DNA of 64,000 nt from Sceloporus undulatus. Its lineage: Eukaryota; Chordata; Lepidosauria; Squamata; Phrynosomatidae. A model generated the notes under the pieces. The model did not search any database. It saw nothing but the letters and a program-made list of their open reading frames with translations, and was not told where the DNA came from. The stretch is taken from positions 180,032,238-180,096,237 of the forward strand of contig NC_056523.1 of the NCBI RefSeq assembly GCF_019175285.1. The letters are read 5' to 3'. The translations under genes were made by a program, and so were the position numbers. This document shows, one piece after another, positions 9,801-24,800 of the stretch (its first letter is position 1; each line of letters starts with the position of its first letter).

Positions 9801-12800
9801 ACCACAATCAAATCTCTCATGGCATTTTATCCCTATTGCCATTCTCCCCTCCAAGTGTGAACAGCAGCAAGTTACAAAACAGGTGGCATACAGTAGGAAT
9901 AAAATGCCACAGAGAGATTCACTTGTGGCAAACATAGTGAGAACTTCAATTTGGAATGGCATCACCAAGGAGACCTTGATCTCCTCAGTTAAAAAAAGAT
10001 AAGTTTGAATGACCCCTCGGTATTTGAAGAACATTTGTCTATGCCACTTCATAAGAGCGTGAACAATGTTGTCATCAACATGGGTTACAAAACAGGTACT
10101 TAAGCAAAAGGGACTTGTGCATTTGGCAGAACTCTGCCTGGGACATAAGCCATTTCAGATGTTTGGAACTAGATGCCTGGCATCCTGCTAATGACATCCC
10201 AGAAGGAGGTGTCACCCAGTGAGGTAGTACAGCCCAGAGAGATTGGGCAGCTTCCTTCTGGGTTCCATAAGGCCATAGCCATATGGGACTTAGAAGGCCA
10301 GGGGTTGCTAAGGGGGCCCAGTGTACCCTCCACCTCACTGCCGAGGCACCACTGTACATACTGCAGCAGCGAAGTGGAGGGAGTGCCCTTTTGGTCCCAG
10401 AAGGTCAAAATGTAGGACATGTCCTGGGAAGGGAGGGCATTAGGTCACTCTGAGCTGATGGGAAATCTAACCATATCTGGAAGGCAAGAATTTCTCAGCT
10501 TTTGTTGTATGGCTATACTACCCAAGTCATTTGCTATCCTCAGTTCCTTTCCCTTTCTTGCCTAACCCTAACTGCTTTGCTAAGATTGCATGCTCCTCAC
10601 TCCAAATTGACTTTTTTTCTATAGTCAATGCCAAAGAATAGCGGTCTTCTCCTCCTGTGACCTCTCCCTCCCTCAGAATCTCTCCCTTATTCACTCAAGA
10701 AAGACTGCAAGGAAAGGAAGATGCAAGAAATTTTCCCCCTTTCCTTACTTTCTTTTACGCTAATATGTTTTTTAAAAGGGCCACTTGACTTGATGATCAT
10801 TATGGCCCTTAAACTGGACCCTTCCCAGGGCTTTTCCCAGAAAGATATTTACTTCAGTTCCACAAGGTTCTTCCTTCTGTTGCTATTGGAACTCTTGTCC
10901 TGCTTCTCCCAAGGGACCAGAGCAATCATCCTACGCCTATTTAGAAGGATTTAAAGGGCTCTTGTGATTTTGCCCTCTTTCATTCTCTTTCTCATAAACT
11001 CATTTTATGGCCCAAACTTTGGCGCTGGTCTTCCCATCTGCACAGATGCAAGCTTCTGCTTTGTTCAGTGCTGGATAATTTGTTCACTAACCCTACCTGA
11101 CCAAGGCTGGCATACACACGGATGGCAAGAGAGGAGATTTGATGTGTTGTTATTTACCTTGTTATATCTGATGCCTCTAAGGGGTTTTCCTACACTCTAG
11201 GCATAAATCAACACAGAGCCGGTTTCAACTCTCTCTCCTATGCTTGCACACCTCCCAAATTCAAAAGCCAGCTTAAAGTGAATGTGTGAGTGTGTGTGTG
11301 TGTGTGTTTTCTCTTTCCTCTGTCCTTTGTGATCTGACTTCCATCAACCCCTAAACACACACACACATGCACAAACACACAGAGAGAGAGAGACGCTTCA
11401 CAATTTCTGTGACAGAATGGAAAGCCTACAGCCCACCCACCCCTTCATCCCATCTCCCAAAGCCATTGTCTTGCTTTCTATCAAAAATTCATGACAGGGA
11501 TTTTGTTTACAAATATGAATAAACCCAGATAAATTATATATGCCCGCGAGGCCTTGATATAAATATAATTTCCCTTCTCATGGGCTCAAGAAGGGGAAAG
11601 GGAGATGGCCTTATTTGAGTTGCACACACACATACACACAGAGGAAGGGAGAGAGAGCACTGCTTTTTCATTACATAGGAAAAATGTTTAAAGTACCAGT
11701 TCCTCTCCAAGGCCACAGGATTTTTTTGCTGCATATAGATCAGGAATGAGGAACATGTGGCCATCCAGATGTTAGTCTGCTACTCCCTGAAATCCTGTTG
11801 GTTTGACCCAAGTGGAGAGGACCAATATTATTTATTTATTTATTATATTGAATTATATCCTACTTTTCTCCCAAAACTGGGAGCTTACAGTCTGAAAACT
11901 TAGAATTAAAAATTTACAAAAATACAATTAAAACCTTACAAAAGTGACAGTTAAAACAGAATTAAACTGTTGCAAAATTAAAATGGATCAATTGTTTTAA
12001 AATAGAATACAATTACTGTAAAAAGATAAAATCACTTTAAAACTATACACATTAAAACAACACACCAACTGAATTAAGTTAACAGATTTAAATCCTGTTA
12101 ATTCAATGGATCTGCTCTAGTGAAGAGTAACAATTCGATTGAGGGCGCACTGCAGAAATATGGCAGTTTGACACCACTTCAACTGTCATGGTTCCATCCT
12201 ATAGAATCCTGGGGTTTGTAGTTTTGTAAGGCACCAGCACTCTTTGGCAGAGAAGGCTAAAGACCAGCTAAAACTACAAATTCCAGGATTCCTTAGGGTG
12301 GTGCTACAGCACTTGAAGTGCATTATTTCTACAGTGCAGATGTGCCCTTAGACTGATGGAGAATACAGTACTATACTACACTGTTATAGGGCTATTATTC
12401 CACTTATATTGTTCTGGCATCTCTTGAGGCATTCTGGAGTTTGTAGTTTAGTGAGGCATAAGAGCTCTGTGACTGAAAACACTAAGTGCCCTTCCCTAAA
12501 TTGCAAATCCCAGGCTTCCACAGAAGGCAGCCATAGCAGTAAAAGTGAAATAATGGTGCTATAACAGTGTAGTACAGTACTGTCTCAATCGTGATGGGAG
12601 TTTTAGTCTATAAACATCTAGCCATCCTCAGGTTACCCCCACTCCCAATTCCTGCTATATATCTTCGCCTCATCCTATAGAATCACAGAACTGTAGAGTT
12701 GAATGGGATCCCAAGGGTAATCTAGCCCACCCCTTTGCCAGCTCAGGAATCCATGTTGCTGGATTCAGCAATCATTATCTCCCACTATTGGCTATGCTGG

Positions 12801-15800
12801 CTAAGGGAGTTATGATCTCACAAAATGGGGACACACACACATACTATCTTGTGGTGAATATTCAAAAGGTGTGATTTTATATAAACATAGTCAACACATT
12901 TTTTGGGAGATAGGGCCTTGTTTCCCTACATAGTTCTTTGCCCCTTCAAATGATTACCCAGATCAGGCTGAACTATGAAAAATAAAGGAAGATATGGATA
13001 AATGCTTCCTTTGGGTAAGTTATCTGTTGCGGAGTTCTGATTTGCTTTATGCAGGATGTGGATTTGGTTTAATTTGTTTCTTCATATACCTCGGGGTACA
13101 CACATGGTATTCTGTAGCTACACTTCAATCTAGGCAGGCATGCTTAACAAGGCTTCATCCTTTACTACCAAAACAATCATAACACCACCACAGTACCCCT
13201 CCATCCCCATGGCATTTAAAGCAAAGAATTGCTATTATCCACCAGTTTACAGCAACCATGGTGAAGTCACATTCTTCTGCCATAGAGAGCTAAGAGGTTA
13301 TCTTCTATAGGTGTGTGTGATCCAAATGTCCACCCTCTGGCATTTCACTGTTGCAAATAATATACTTCTAACACATCTGGAGGGAGGTTTAAACTTCAAA
13401 CACCCCTATTCGTCTCACATCAAGAATTACTGCCAGAGTGCACTTCCAGCTCTTGCTATTACACTCTTTTCAGCCTACCCTATGCCTGATTGTGCTCTCC
13501 TATATGCTATTTTCTGCCCAATGCTGCATTTGTTTATTTTGCAATAGCCTACACTGCATCAGCTTCTGAAACAATGAAACAAGTAGAAAACTATTCATAA
13601 TCACTTTCTTTTTTTTAACAAAAAAATGGAAACCTTGGCAAGTAAATAAAGTGTTTAATCTTGCTGTGTTTCTGGCTGATCAAAAATGATATCCCCATAC
13701 CCTTTGCCATTCAGGGATAGTATTCAGGTCATTTTTCAGAAATGGGTTTTAAAGGGTTAGGGAGAGGGCAACTTTCCACTGACAGCATCTGCAGCAGCGG
13801 TAGTGCTCCCTACTTTTCTTAAATGGGTAAGAAGGATGTAACCCCTCCAAATGTTGTTCAATGGTAGTTCCTATCATGCCCTATCATTGGCTATGTGGTT
13901 CCAGAGCATGACACTCAAAGTGGTGGTCCCTGGACCAGAGCCAGTCTGCAAGTCATTGGATGCCAGTCCATGGAAGAGTTTCCAGGAAAGAAAGAAACAA
14001 TTGTAGCCAATAGGCATAAATATGGTATCAATCCCTGGCACACTTGGGAGGGGGGAGGAGAAATTGCTCATTTTCCACATCAGACACCACATGGAAAGCA
14101 CTGAGTAAGAGGGCTGATGGGTGTTGCACACTTTACTCAGCCTGATTTTAAAACTAAGTAGCACCGCTGCAGGATGCCACTCTTAAACTTTGAGAGCTGT
14201 TTAACAGTGGAATAGACTGCTTTGCAGAATGGTGGATTCTCCTTCTTTGTAGGTCTTTAGAAAGAGGTTGAACTGACATCTTTTGGGAGTGCTATAACTG
14301 TATATTCCTGCATAGCAGGGGGTTGGGATGGATGGCCTTTGTGAACCCCTTCCAATTCTAAGATTCTATAATCTGTTATCTTTCTCAGACTTATTTATAG
14401 TTGCAACAATGCAAGGCTGACTAATTGAACAGTGGCAGTTGTGGACAGGAACAGAAAAGAATTGGCAGTGAGCTCCACTTCATACGTACTTTCATCCCCA
14501 ACATGTTTATATTTTTAACAAAAATCCCAATTTCTACTCCAAAATTGGGGAGAGAGAAAGGGAGACAGATGTCAGAAACAAAGGGCTCTCCCTGGAAAAG
14601 AGTAGTGATTGGGAAGGTGCACAAATGGTTAAGTGTGAGGGCCAGCCAGATATTTACAAAAGAAATTAGGGGGGAAAGATGTGCAATTGGTGGAGCTCAG
14701 GCTGCAGAAGAGATTCCTGACATGCCATCCATTATCCACAATCAGCTGTTGTTTGCACCATCCATGTAGATCAGCATTTTCACCTTGCAACAGCTTCTCC
14801 TGCTGCTGCGAGGTTGCACTTCCCAGGGTGCCCAACTGCCTCATCCTGTGATTAATGCTACCTCTACATGTAAGGCCAGCTGAGTCTGAAATGGCTCACA
14901 ACGCCCACAGCTCTGCTGGGAAACCAATAGGAGAGCAGAAATAGGCTGTGCTAACAAGGCAAAGCCAAGAAATAGTAGCAATGTTGATGGTAGTAACAGA
15001 AGCAGATGTAGAAGCAACAACACAGCAAGGCATGGCATGGCATGGCATGGCATGGCATGGCATGGCCTAGTAGTTGTGAAGTTTGGGAACTTTCTCCTTT
15101 TCAGAGAAGCAGCAGAAACAAAATGCTATCCAAAAGCTGGCATCCATCACTCTACAAGCCTTTATTCTCTAGCCTACTGAGAGCCTCCTCTAACCTGGCA
15201 CCATCCTGATGCACCCTTGACCATGGGTGATGTGGGTCATAGTCAGATACACCTGGCAGGGTCCCAGCTTGGGGAAGGCTGACCTAGGGCAGGTCTACAC
15301 TGGCTAGACTGCTCCAGGCTGCTCTGGGAGTATTCTGGCCACAAAGCTGCCTCAAATTCCTTCTCTTACCTCCTCATTCTGGAGTGATGTGGGGTGAATG
15401 TTTACACAGCATCCCACTGTACCACCCAGCCATACCACCTTTGGCATGGATCATCCCCTTGGAAGTAGAAAATGAGGCACTCAGCATCAATTATATGGCT
15501 GGGCACCTCATTGCAATCTCAGAGGGAGTGACTCGCATCAGTGCCAAGTGGCACAGTGGGATGCTGTGTAAACAGCCACTCAGCATTGCTCCAGGGTACT
15601 CCAATTCTGAATTCAATTTAAGGCAGGGATAATTTGTTTTATTTTGTTTTATTTATATACCGCTATTCCAAAGATCATAGCGGTGAACAGCAAGTAAGCT
15701 AATTAGCAAGTAAGCTAATTTGCCCCCAACAGTCTGGGTACTCATTTTAGCGACCTCGGAAGGATGCAAGCCTGAGTCGAGCTTGGGCCCTTTTGCTGGT

Positions 15801-18800
15801 CTTGAACTCGCAACCTTGTGGTTTTGAGTGAATAGCTGCAGTACAGTCGGCCCTTCTTATACACGGATTTAAGCATACACAGTTTGAAAATGTACCAAAA
15901 AAGTATAAATTTACCTTGATTTTCCATTTTTTATAAGGGACACCATTTTGCTGTGTCATTATATGTAATGAGACTTGAGCATACACAGATTGTGTTATAC
16001 ACAGGAGATCTTGGAACCAAACCCCAGCGTATAACAAGGGTCCACTGTACAGGCATTTAACCACTGCGCCACCAGGGCTCCATATGGCCCAGGTTCAGTG
16101 CAGAACTGGTCTTCCCGTATGAAAACAGTCAGAACTTGTTTTGAGGCTTTGGCCCTGCATCATCTGGATAGGGTGACATAAAGGCAGGGGGAAACTAGTG
16201 TAAATGGCGTATGTATATATTTCCCCAGTAGAACAAGAGCATAGTAAAATTGATCTTATTCTAAGTCTAACTGTTGGTCCATCTAGCTGAGAAGGCCTCT
16301 TTCTAACCCTATCTGGAGGTGCCATGGACCGAGAGCTTTTATATGCAAAGTATGTGATCTGCCACTGACTTACACCCTTTTACAAGAGTTAAGCCAGACT
16401 ACTTCCTCCACTCTGCCCATTTGTACCTGTCGCCTCTTGCTTATCTTGCCCTTTTATTTGGGCTGGTTTGCATTTGCTTGTTATTGCTTCCTAACTTAGT
16501 CAGCCAATGGGCATGCAACAATGAGCCTGAAAGAAGCAGAACTTGAAAAAATGCTTTCTGGATTGTATCTCGCAGAATCTCCCAGCCAGCAAGGAGTTGC
16601 AGTCAAAAAAGCAACTTTTCTAATCTCTGGATAGAGGAACTGTAACTTTTCCAGAATATAAGAAAGCTGCTTGGGAGACATGCCAGTACTGTGTTCTTCT
16701 GTACTCTGTATGGTTTCTACAGAGAGATCGAGCCATCCAGCTTGCTGCCATTCATCCGTTGTGACCTTCTTCCAGGTAGCAGCCAAATTTGTATGTTTAT
16801 CCCCAGTGACTTGCCCATCCTCAGATGTTTCCCCAGTATTAATAACCCAGCAGCAGATGGTGAAATGCGTCTGCAATCCCTGCCTCTCCAAAGAGGAGCC
16901 AGCAGTCCCTAGGACTGTGGCGTCAATCTTGATTACCCGGTGTATTTCAGATAGCAGCCACTGCCAGGTCTTCCTGGCACACAGCTGGCACACAGCACTA
17001 AAAGGAGAATCATTATTTCCCAAGAACTCTAACCTTCAGCATCACAATAGGCCTCTACTGCCTTAAATGTGGGATTCACTAAAGGAAGTGAAACTCTGAG
17101 GGAGAGGAAAGTTTGCACCTGGTACTGAGCCCACTAACATGTTAGAAGATGACAACAAGGGGATGAGATGGTGTTAGGCACAAACTCACTGAAACATTCA
17201 ATGGGAGATGGGCTGTTCTGGATTTCCTAGTTCTGTCTTCCACTGGTGGGAGTGGGGACTTAAAGCATGGGTGGGAACAACTAATAAGAATCCTGACTCC
17301 CTAGCTTGTTTTTCCGTCTCATTTATGCCATCCTCTCCTTCCTCATCTGCCATGGGCCCCTGCCTCTCTTCTACATCAGTGTCAAACAGGGTGATGCAGG
17401 ATGGACAGCATTTGTTGCTCAAGAAGCCCCAGGCAGCCTGGCCAATGGCAAAAGATTATGGAAGTTGTCACCCAGAACTTCTTGGGAGAAAATAAACATC
17501 CCCCCATTCCTGCTCTTGTCCTTAGGACAGGGTTAGAATCATGCAGCCCTTCAGATCTTGGTAGACTGGAAGTCCCAGCAGCCCTAGACAGAATAACGAA
17601 TGCTGGGTTGCAGTCCAACAACATTTGGAGAGCCATACGATCCCCACCCCTGCCTTACGGAGATAACAGTTTTCTATCTCCTGTATAATATATCCTTATT
17701 CTTAACAGACCTTGTGCAGCTTTGCACAAGCTTATCTGATACCTTGTGTCTTTCTCTTCATCTTAGTGCCCTGCTAGTTCCATGCTTTCTGTTCTATCAT
17801 GTTGATCCTCACTTGTGAAATTGCTTCACCAGCTTCTCTCAAAGTGTATGTTATTGTTGGCCTTTACGTTGATTAACCACCATTCCTCCAAGGAATTTGA
17901 GGCAACATACATGGCATCCCTGTCCATATTTATCCTCACAAGAACTAAATGATTGGGCCAGGGTCACCAAGTGAGTGTCATGTCAAAGTAGGATTGTCGG
18001 GTGCTCCTTATTATCAGGGAGAACCTTGTCTGAGGACCTGAAAGCTTCTCCCTTACTGAATTGCCTGGCGTCCCTTATTGTAAAGGATGAACCCTATTTG
18101 AGTGTTGGAAAGCTTTTTTTCTATATAGAATGAACAAGATGCCATAATAATAATAATAATAACAACAACAACAACAACAACAACAACCCATATTTTTGAG
18201 TGTGAGCCTTTCATAAATACAGAAAGGAGTGCATTATATAATTTATGAAACTGGAGTATATGTAAAGAAACACGTGGCTAAGTTAACTGAAACCAACACT
18301 TTCCTTAGGTGTTTAGGTACAGCACAAACAACTTGTTGCTAACTTCTTCCTGTTAATTCAGCATATCATGAATTTTGACTATCCTTTATTGCTATTTGAA
18401 AACTGGGCAACTTTATGTCAGAGTGGAAATCTGCACTTGGGTCTCTCCAGTCCTAGTTTTGCTTTATATGGCGTCCATAAATCTTTTTTTTCCCCAAATG
18501 ATCCTTGCTGCAGATTTAAAAACTCAGGGAATACTAGTTCTGTGAAGGTAACTGGAATGTTAAGGTACTTCAGCAGCACCCTTATTATAAAGATTATAAA
18601 ATTCCCAACATTCTTGCTGAGGGACATCTTTAGGCTATTTACCCTTTTCAGAAAGAGTATCTTCTTCACTGTTATCTTTTCTTGCCTTGGTCTCCTTTTC
18701 CTTGCCATTTTCAAAATTATTTATTTGTCAAGTTCACTTCAGCCATCAGATTTTATGTGCATGTGTTTAAATTATGTCTATCCAAACTGTGTAAAGTATC

Positions 18801-21800
18801 ATTGGACCAGGCCTGTCCATGTACAAACCTGTGTCTCACATGTAGGCCTGTACATCTGAGGGATCAAGAATCAGTTGTGTGAACTGTAACATCAAGCTTC
18901 CAGGCTCTGATGTGCGTACACCTTAATAAAGAAGATGTTTAAACCTGTGGAGCAGATGAGATTAGTGTGAGTCTCAAAAATAAAGAGAAGCCAGCTTTTA
19001 CACCTGGGACTTGTGATCCTCCTGGTGTTAGAGGCTGGTATCTTCCAGTTCAGGAGGGCAGTAGATCAAGCTTCATGTCTTATCCTCAATTCTAAAGGAG
19101 CTATCCAATGTCCTAAAATAAATTCAGCATGTTGGAGAGCCCCTTTAAAACTAAGGCTGCATCTGCACTGCAGAAATTACCCAATTTGACACCACTTTAA
19201 CGTCCATGGCTCAGTGTTATGGAATTCTGGTATTTGTAGTTTGTGAGAAATTTAACTTTCTCTGTCACAGCACTCTGGTGCCACAAAGAACTACAATTCC
19301 TGAAATTCCATAGTATTGATCAATGACAGATAAAGTGGTTTGAAACTAGATTATTTCTGCAGTCCAGATGCACCCTAAGATGGAAACTCAGAGTGGATTC
19401 CACATTCGATTGACATAGGAGCTTCCAGAGGCCAATGCCACCAGCCCTGTCCAGTATATCTGATGGTGTTCCAGACTAACAACTTGAGACTGGAGGGCTG
19501 CAAGTCATTCACTCTTTTATTTGGCATTTTTCAGTCAGCCCAGAGAACTAACTGCCTCCCCTCTCAGCCATGAGGGTGAGACCAATATTTCATTTTATTT
19601 TCCCAATGTCATTGCCAGGACATACACATTGGCAAAAGAAACAATGATTTATTTGTGAACCATGCCCCATTGCCTGCTTCATGTTATTGGTTCTAATAAT
19701 TGTCTGTATCTGTTCATTCATCCCCATATTTTTATAGATTTCTTATAAAGAAATGAGAATGACTTTCATAAAACCAAAGAATTTGGTGCTACATTCAAAT
19801 TCTACACATATGTCTGCAACAAGAAACATCAAGTGGGTTGCAGATTTAGGCAGTGAATCTATGTTCAAAGTGCTGCTAGTATTTACCAATGATACCACAA
19901 GCTTGTCACAATGGCATCACAAAATATTATGCATACCCTTCTAAAGAAATCAGTGGAGTGGTACACACTCTTCAAAATACAGGACCATAAAGAGTGAGAG
20001 TGTTTACAACTCCACTGACTTCTTTTGAAGGGTATGTATAATTTTAATATGAATAGCAGGGTATTTCTGTTTTATAGTTTATTGAGTTTTGTCCTGTCTT
20101 CTTAATACTTATATGTGTATTTGTATTTGTTTCTAGCCCCTGAAGATGGCCTTTTCTCATTGTGGCTGAAACATGTTAGACTTTTTTTAAAAAAAAGACT
20201 AAATAAACAGTTGACCACCTTAGAGCACGTGGTGCTTGCCTCCTCACTGTTTTCTACTTTACAATGTGCTTTTCAGTACTCTCTTCACATCTCATGACAT
20301 GGTCAAAGTATGACAGCTTCAGTTTAGTCATCTTGGTTTCCAGGGAGAGTTCTGACTTGATCTGTTCAAGAACCCAGTTGTTTGACTTTTTGGCCATCCA
20401 CTGTATCTTCAGCACTCTTCCCCTGCACCACATCTTAGTTGATTTTCTTTCTGTCTGCTTTCTGTCCAACTGTCACATCTGTACATAGTGGTGGGGAATC
20501 CTAACTTTAGTGTTCAGTGTTTGAGAACTTCTAAATGAGCTTCTCTGCTCTAAAAAGTTTTTATTCTGTTCTCCTCCTTTACCTCCAGTGCCACACTGCT
20601 GATGGCCTGCAGAAATCCCATTTCCTGACTTGCGTATTTTGTTTTTGGTGACTGGCCTCTTTGCCCTGTGGAGTTCCATAGGGCAAAATCAACAGCCCAT
20701 AAGAGTCTTTCTTAATCAGTGAACCCATGTTTTTGTGGGTGTGTTCCACATGCCCCACTTCTGCTCTTTGTTTCCAGACAGGAAAATGGTTTTGCTTTGC
20801 TTTTAATGCAACGGTTAGGATTATAAGCACCTGGCTATTTAGTTTCCTAGAGGCCAGGGGGAATGGACAGGGAGGTTCATTATGCTACAAACACCTATCC
20901 GGGCACAAGGGGGCATTGCAATTTGGGAAAGGTCAAGCGGCTGCTGTATCTGTTTGGATTGAGGCTTTGCACCTTCAGCCTCCTGGGGATTCATAGAGCG
21001 GGCTGGGAAGAAAATTAGCTTGGAATTGGATACAAAAGCCATTGGCACTTAGGGCAGCCGTGTTAAATAGGACTGGTGGTAGCTCAGGCTCAAGAGCCAA
21101 GCAAACATAAGTATTCTATTTGAATGTGTGCACCTGCATATCCGTATGTGTGCATAAATGTGTGAGGTTGAGTGGGGAGGTGGTTGTGTGTTCCATGGAG
21201 CTGGGAAAAAGAAGGGCTGCTGTCAGAAAATATCCATCAATTCAAAAACCATTGGACAGACTCAGTAGTCAGCAATGTCCATCAAGTTTGTTATTTGATG
21301 GCTGGAGAACAGGCCATAGTTCCAGGCAGTGATATCTGTTAGCAGCTACTTGGATGGAGCAGCAAAGTGGTAGAAGTTGTGTGCCATGTGAGTTTCCCTT
21401 TTATGTGTGTATTTTTATGTGCCTTCAAGTTGTTTGTTGACTCATGCTGATCCCATGCATTTCACAAGGTTTTAAGGAGTACTGAGTTCCTTCTTCTGAA
21501 ATATAGCCCACAGCACCTGGTATTCATTAGGTGGTCTCCCATCGAAGGATTAACCAGGGCTGACTGCTTAGCTTCCAAGAGCAAACAGGATCTGTTTAAG
21601 CCTTTCTATATCCCCTGAGTTACCTTCAGATGTGGAGGAAGTTTATCTCTAACTCTCACTTTTAAAGAACTTTTGTATGTGTGTGTGGAGGAGCAGGGAA
21701 TGTCTGTAAGACATTTTTACCAGACAGGGAACTGTGGTAAACACTCCAGAGTTCAACATTCTGAAAAATCCCCCAGTAAACTGAAATATCCTCATCCTCA

Positions 21801-24800
21801 AATCTATTGGGAATACTTATTAAGTTTGACCACAGCATCCAAAAGTAACTTGGGCCCCATACAGACAGGTCAAAATAAAGCTGCTTCGGGTCACTTTGGA
21901 GGTATGCTATTTAAATGATGCATGTGTACTAAGAGTCTGGAAGCTGCGCCAAAGCTGCACTACAGTCCTTGTTTATCAGTAGATTCAACAGAGATCAAAA
22001 CAAAGCACTTCTTCATCCAACACATTAGGAAATATAAAGAAAATTATGCATCTTAGTCTCCTGACCACTGGTAATCTTTGTCAGTGAGGTCCTACATATC
22101 AGCATCTTGATTTCACTGTGTGTTGCAAACATACTTTCAATCCAATCTTTGCAACAAGAAGGACATGAAAAATGAAAGCTGAAATAGTCAGAATGATGAT
22201 TCATGATTCCTATAGCCATTTCTGCAAGCAATTGCAGAATACACAAAACCTTGAGTAAGATAGAAGGGGTAAGATTCCTCATCTCCAAGATCATATCCTC
22301 ATTTATTTTATATACATTCTAGCTCTGAACGCACTACCCCAAATAGAGGTTTTAGCATTATTTGTCAATGTTTATTGTGCAATTTCATGTTTTTCCCCTT
22401 GAAAAGAAGCAACTCAGTGTATTTATTATTCATTTTTCTCCCCCCTTCAGAGTTAGAACAATGTTAAATACAATAAGGTGACAATAGCAAGTAGTTATGA
22501 CTAGATATTCATGTCAAGGGACTGCCTTTACCTATAGTAACAAGGAATCACATTCTGATGGTGGTGGTATAGAGGGATGCAGAGAATGCCTTCTCTTAGT
22601 GAACCTTAGTGGATGTGCTGGTTTTTATGGGAAGAATTTCTCCATTCCAGCAATAAGCATTCTTTTAATCCATAGTCACATTCCACTCAAGCTGGTTTAA
22701 CTACAAGCTGACTGAGTCAGGTGGAGGAAAGCAACCAAGGAAGAAGAAAAGTGTCAGAAGTGTGAGTATAGGATTACAGAGGTGGAAAACATAAGAGTGA
22801 ACAAAGAGGGGTCAAGAGTGGGCAAGTGGATGAAGAAAAATCCTTTTGGGTTGGAAGGAGAGGCATGCAGGGAAGGTAGTTAAGTGCCATGTGGTAAATA
22901 ATGGCTTTAATTTAGCAAAGAAAGGTGCGCATAACCTCATCTCCCAAGTCTACCATGAGCCGTACCCACTGCTCCATCATTTACACAGTGCTGTTGACAA
23001 AATGCCTTCCTGTCACCATTTCTCTAAAGGCTCAGCAGGCAAAGGGAGAAAAGTCATGTTTCCTACTGCCATCCTTAGACTTTTCCACTCACTTACCCAA
23101 ATTCCAATATGAATTGTCAATGGCCCCATTGTCTCCCTCCCCCCCCCCCCCACACACACACATATACCCTACGAAGTGTGGGGAGTGGCAAATGATTTCT
23201 CTTCCCCCAAATCCAATTCCTCCCCAAGACGTGGCTATTTTTCTCCCCCTCTTTTAATTCAGTCACTCATTCTGACAGCTACACTATGTACTTGAGCTGG
23301 GCTACATGATTGCTGTGCCATATTTTCCCTGTAAATCTTCCAATGTGTCAGGTCTCCCTTTCACTCTCCAGTCCCCCTGATAAATATTCATTTTATTTAA
23401 GCATTTTTCATCTCTCTCTCCCTCTTTCTGCAGCTTATCCCCCTCATTGGCTTCATTGGACTCGGACTGGGCAGCGCTGCCCTCTACCTTTTGAGGTTGG
23501 CCATCTACAGCCCTGATGTGAGGTACATTTCTGGGAGTGGGTGGAACAGTTCTGCCTAAGACCAGAATGCCGGAGTCTGTCTTGTTTGTGACAAATCCAT
23601 CCTTTGATCCAGTCCAGTATCTGAAAATGCACTGGGTTAGTCCCAGCATAAACCAGGACTTCCCAACATGGTACTTTCCAAACTATTTGCACAACAACCT
23701 CTATCATCTCTACCAGCATGGCAAGATGGGATGATGGCAATTGTTGTCTAATGCATCTAGAGAGCAAAAGGTTGTGTAAGGCTGGTTTGCACCATCTTAG
23801 GACCAGAGCTAGACTTGGAAAGGCAAAGGCAATTTGAGAAGGAAGCTCAAGAAAAGTTATTTTATTCTGTCTAGTACAGTGGTGTGGTCAGATAATTTTG
23901 AAATGTAAATCAAATGGTCTTATGCCCCACTCCCACCCCTCTTTAGATGGTAATGCATATTACTTCACTTTTTTCAAAATGTGACCTGCTGCATTTGGAA
24001 GAACTTCAGGTCATTCTGCCAAGCAAGGAGCAGGTAAGGTGTGGTTCACAGCCTTCTCATGGGGCACTACTGGGTCCTTAGCCCAAGAAGGGGGTCTCCC
24101 CACCACCACCTCCTCCACCACCACCCCATGTCCTCAGCACCAAAGCCTAGAGGAAAGTGAAAACGTTCTCTAGAACAGTAGTTCTTAAGCTATCTGATGT
24201 GGGGAACCAGCAGGGTATTTTCCACCCACAGTATCAGCACCAGCAACAGATTTGTGCCCTTTGGCCACTATTTTTTCCTTTCCTGGAAACATACCATGGG
24301 CCAGCAGCCAATAGCCCATAGACCAGCAATGTTTCTTGGGCCACCACTTTGAGTAGCACTGCTCTAGAAGGTGAAAGGTACTATTTCACTCAGTTTTTGG
24401 GGGGGAGGGTTGTTTTAGGCCTGTGGGTTTTTTGTTTTTTGTTCTTTTTGTCAAAATCAGATGGGAGTATGCGGGTTCTGCAAGATTTGAGGAGGACTGC
24501 AGCACTTAGATATCTGGAAGTTATTCACTTCTATGTGGAGCAGTGCCAACTGCAGGATTTGAATAGGGCACTTGAAAAGATGCTCACAGTTCCTACCTTC
24601 TCATTCTGTCCTAGATGCCTCCTATCTTCCAACTGTCCCAATTTGACAGGAACAGTACCAACTAATACTCTGTTGTCCACGTTTTCAACTGCTTTTAAAA
24701 TGTCCAAATTCCTCTCTCCTCCTCTTTCCCCCTTTGTCCTCAACTGACTTCAGTTGGTGCAAACGTAAGATTAAAGTGCAAAAGTACTTTGCACTCAGCT

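Noticed and set aside
9640-9820. Polypyrimidine tract as a splice acceptor for a hidden exon
   Set aside because: It is the CT-rich core of a TIR element, and no coding block follows it.
15031-15065. CRISPR-like short repeats
   Set aside because: It is a pentanucleotide microsatellite without spacers, in a vertebrate genome.
24349-24747. 132-codon open frame on the + strand in intron 2
   Set aside because: Its second half is a CATACCCTCCAAC-family element and no family resemblance is seen.
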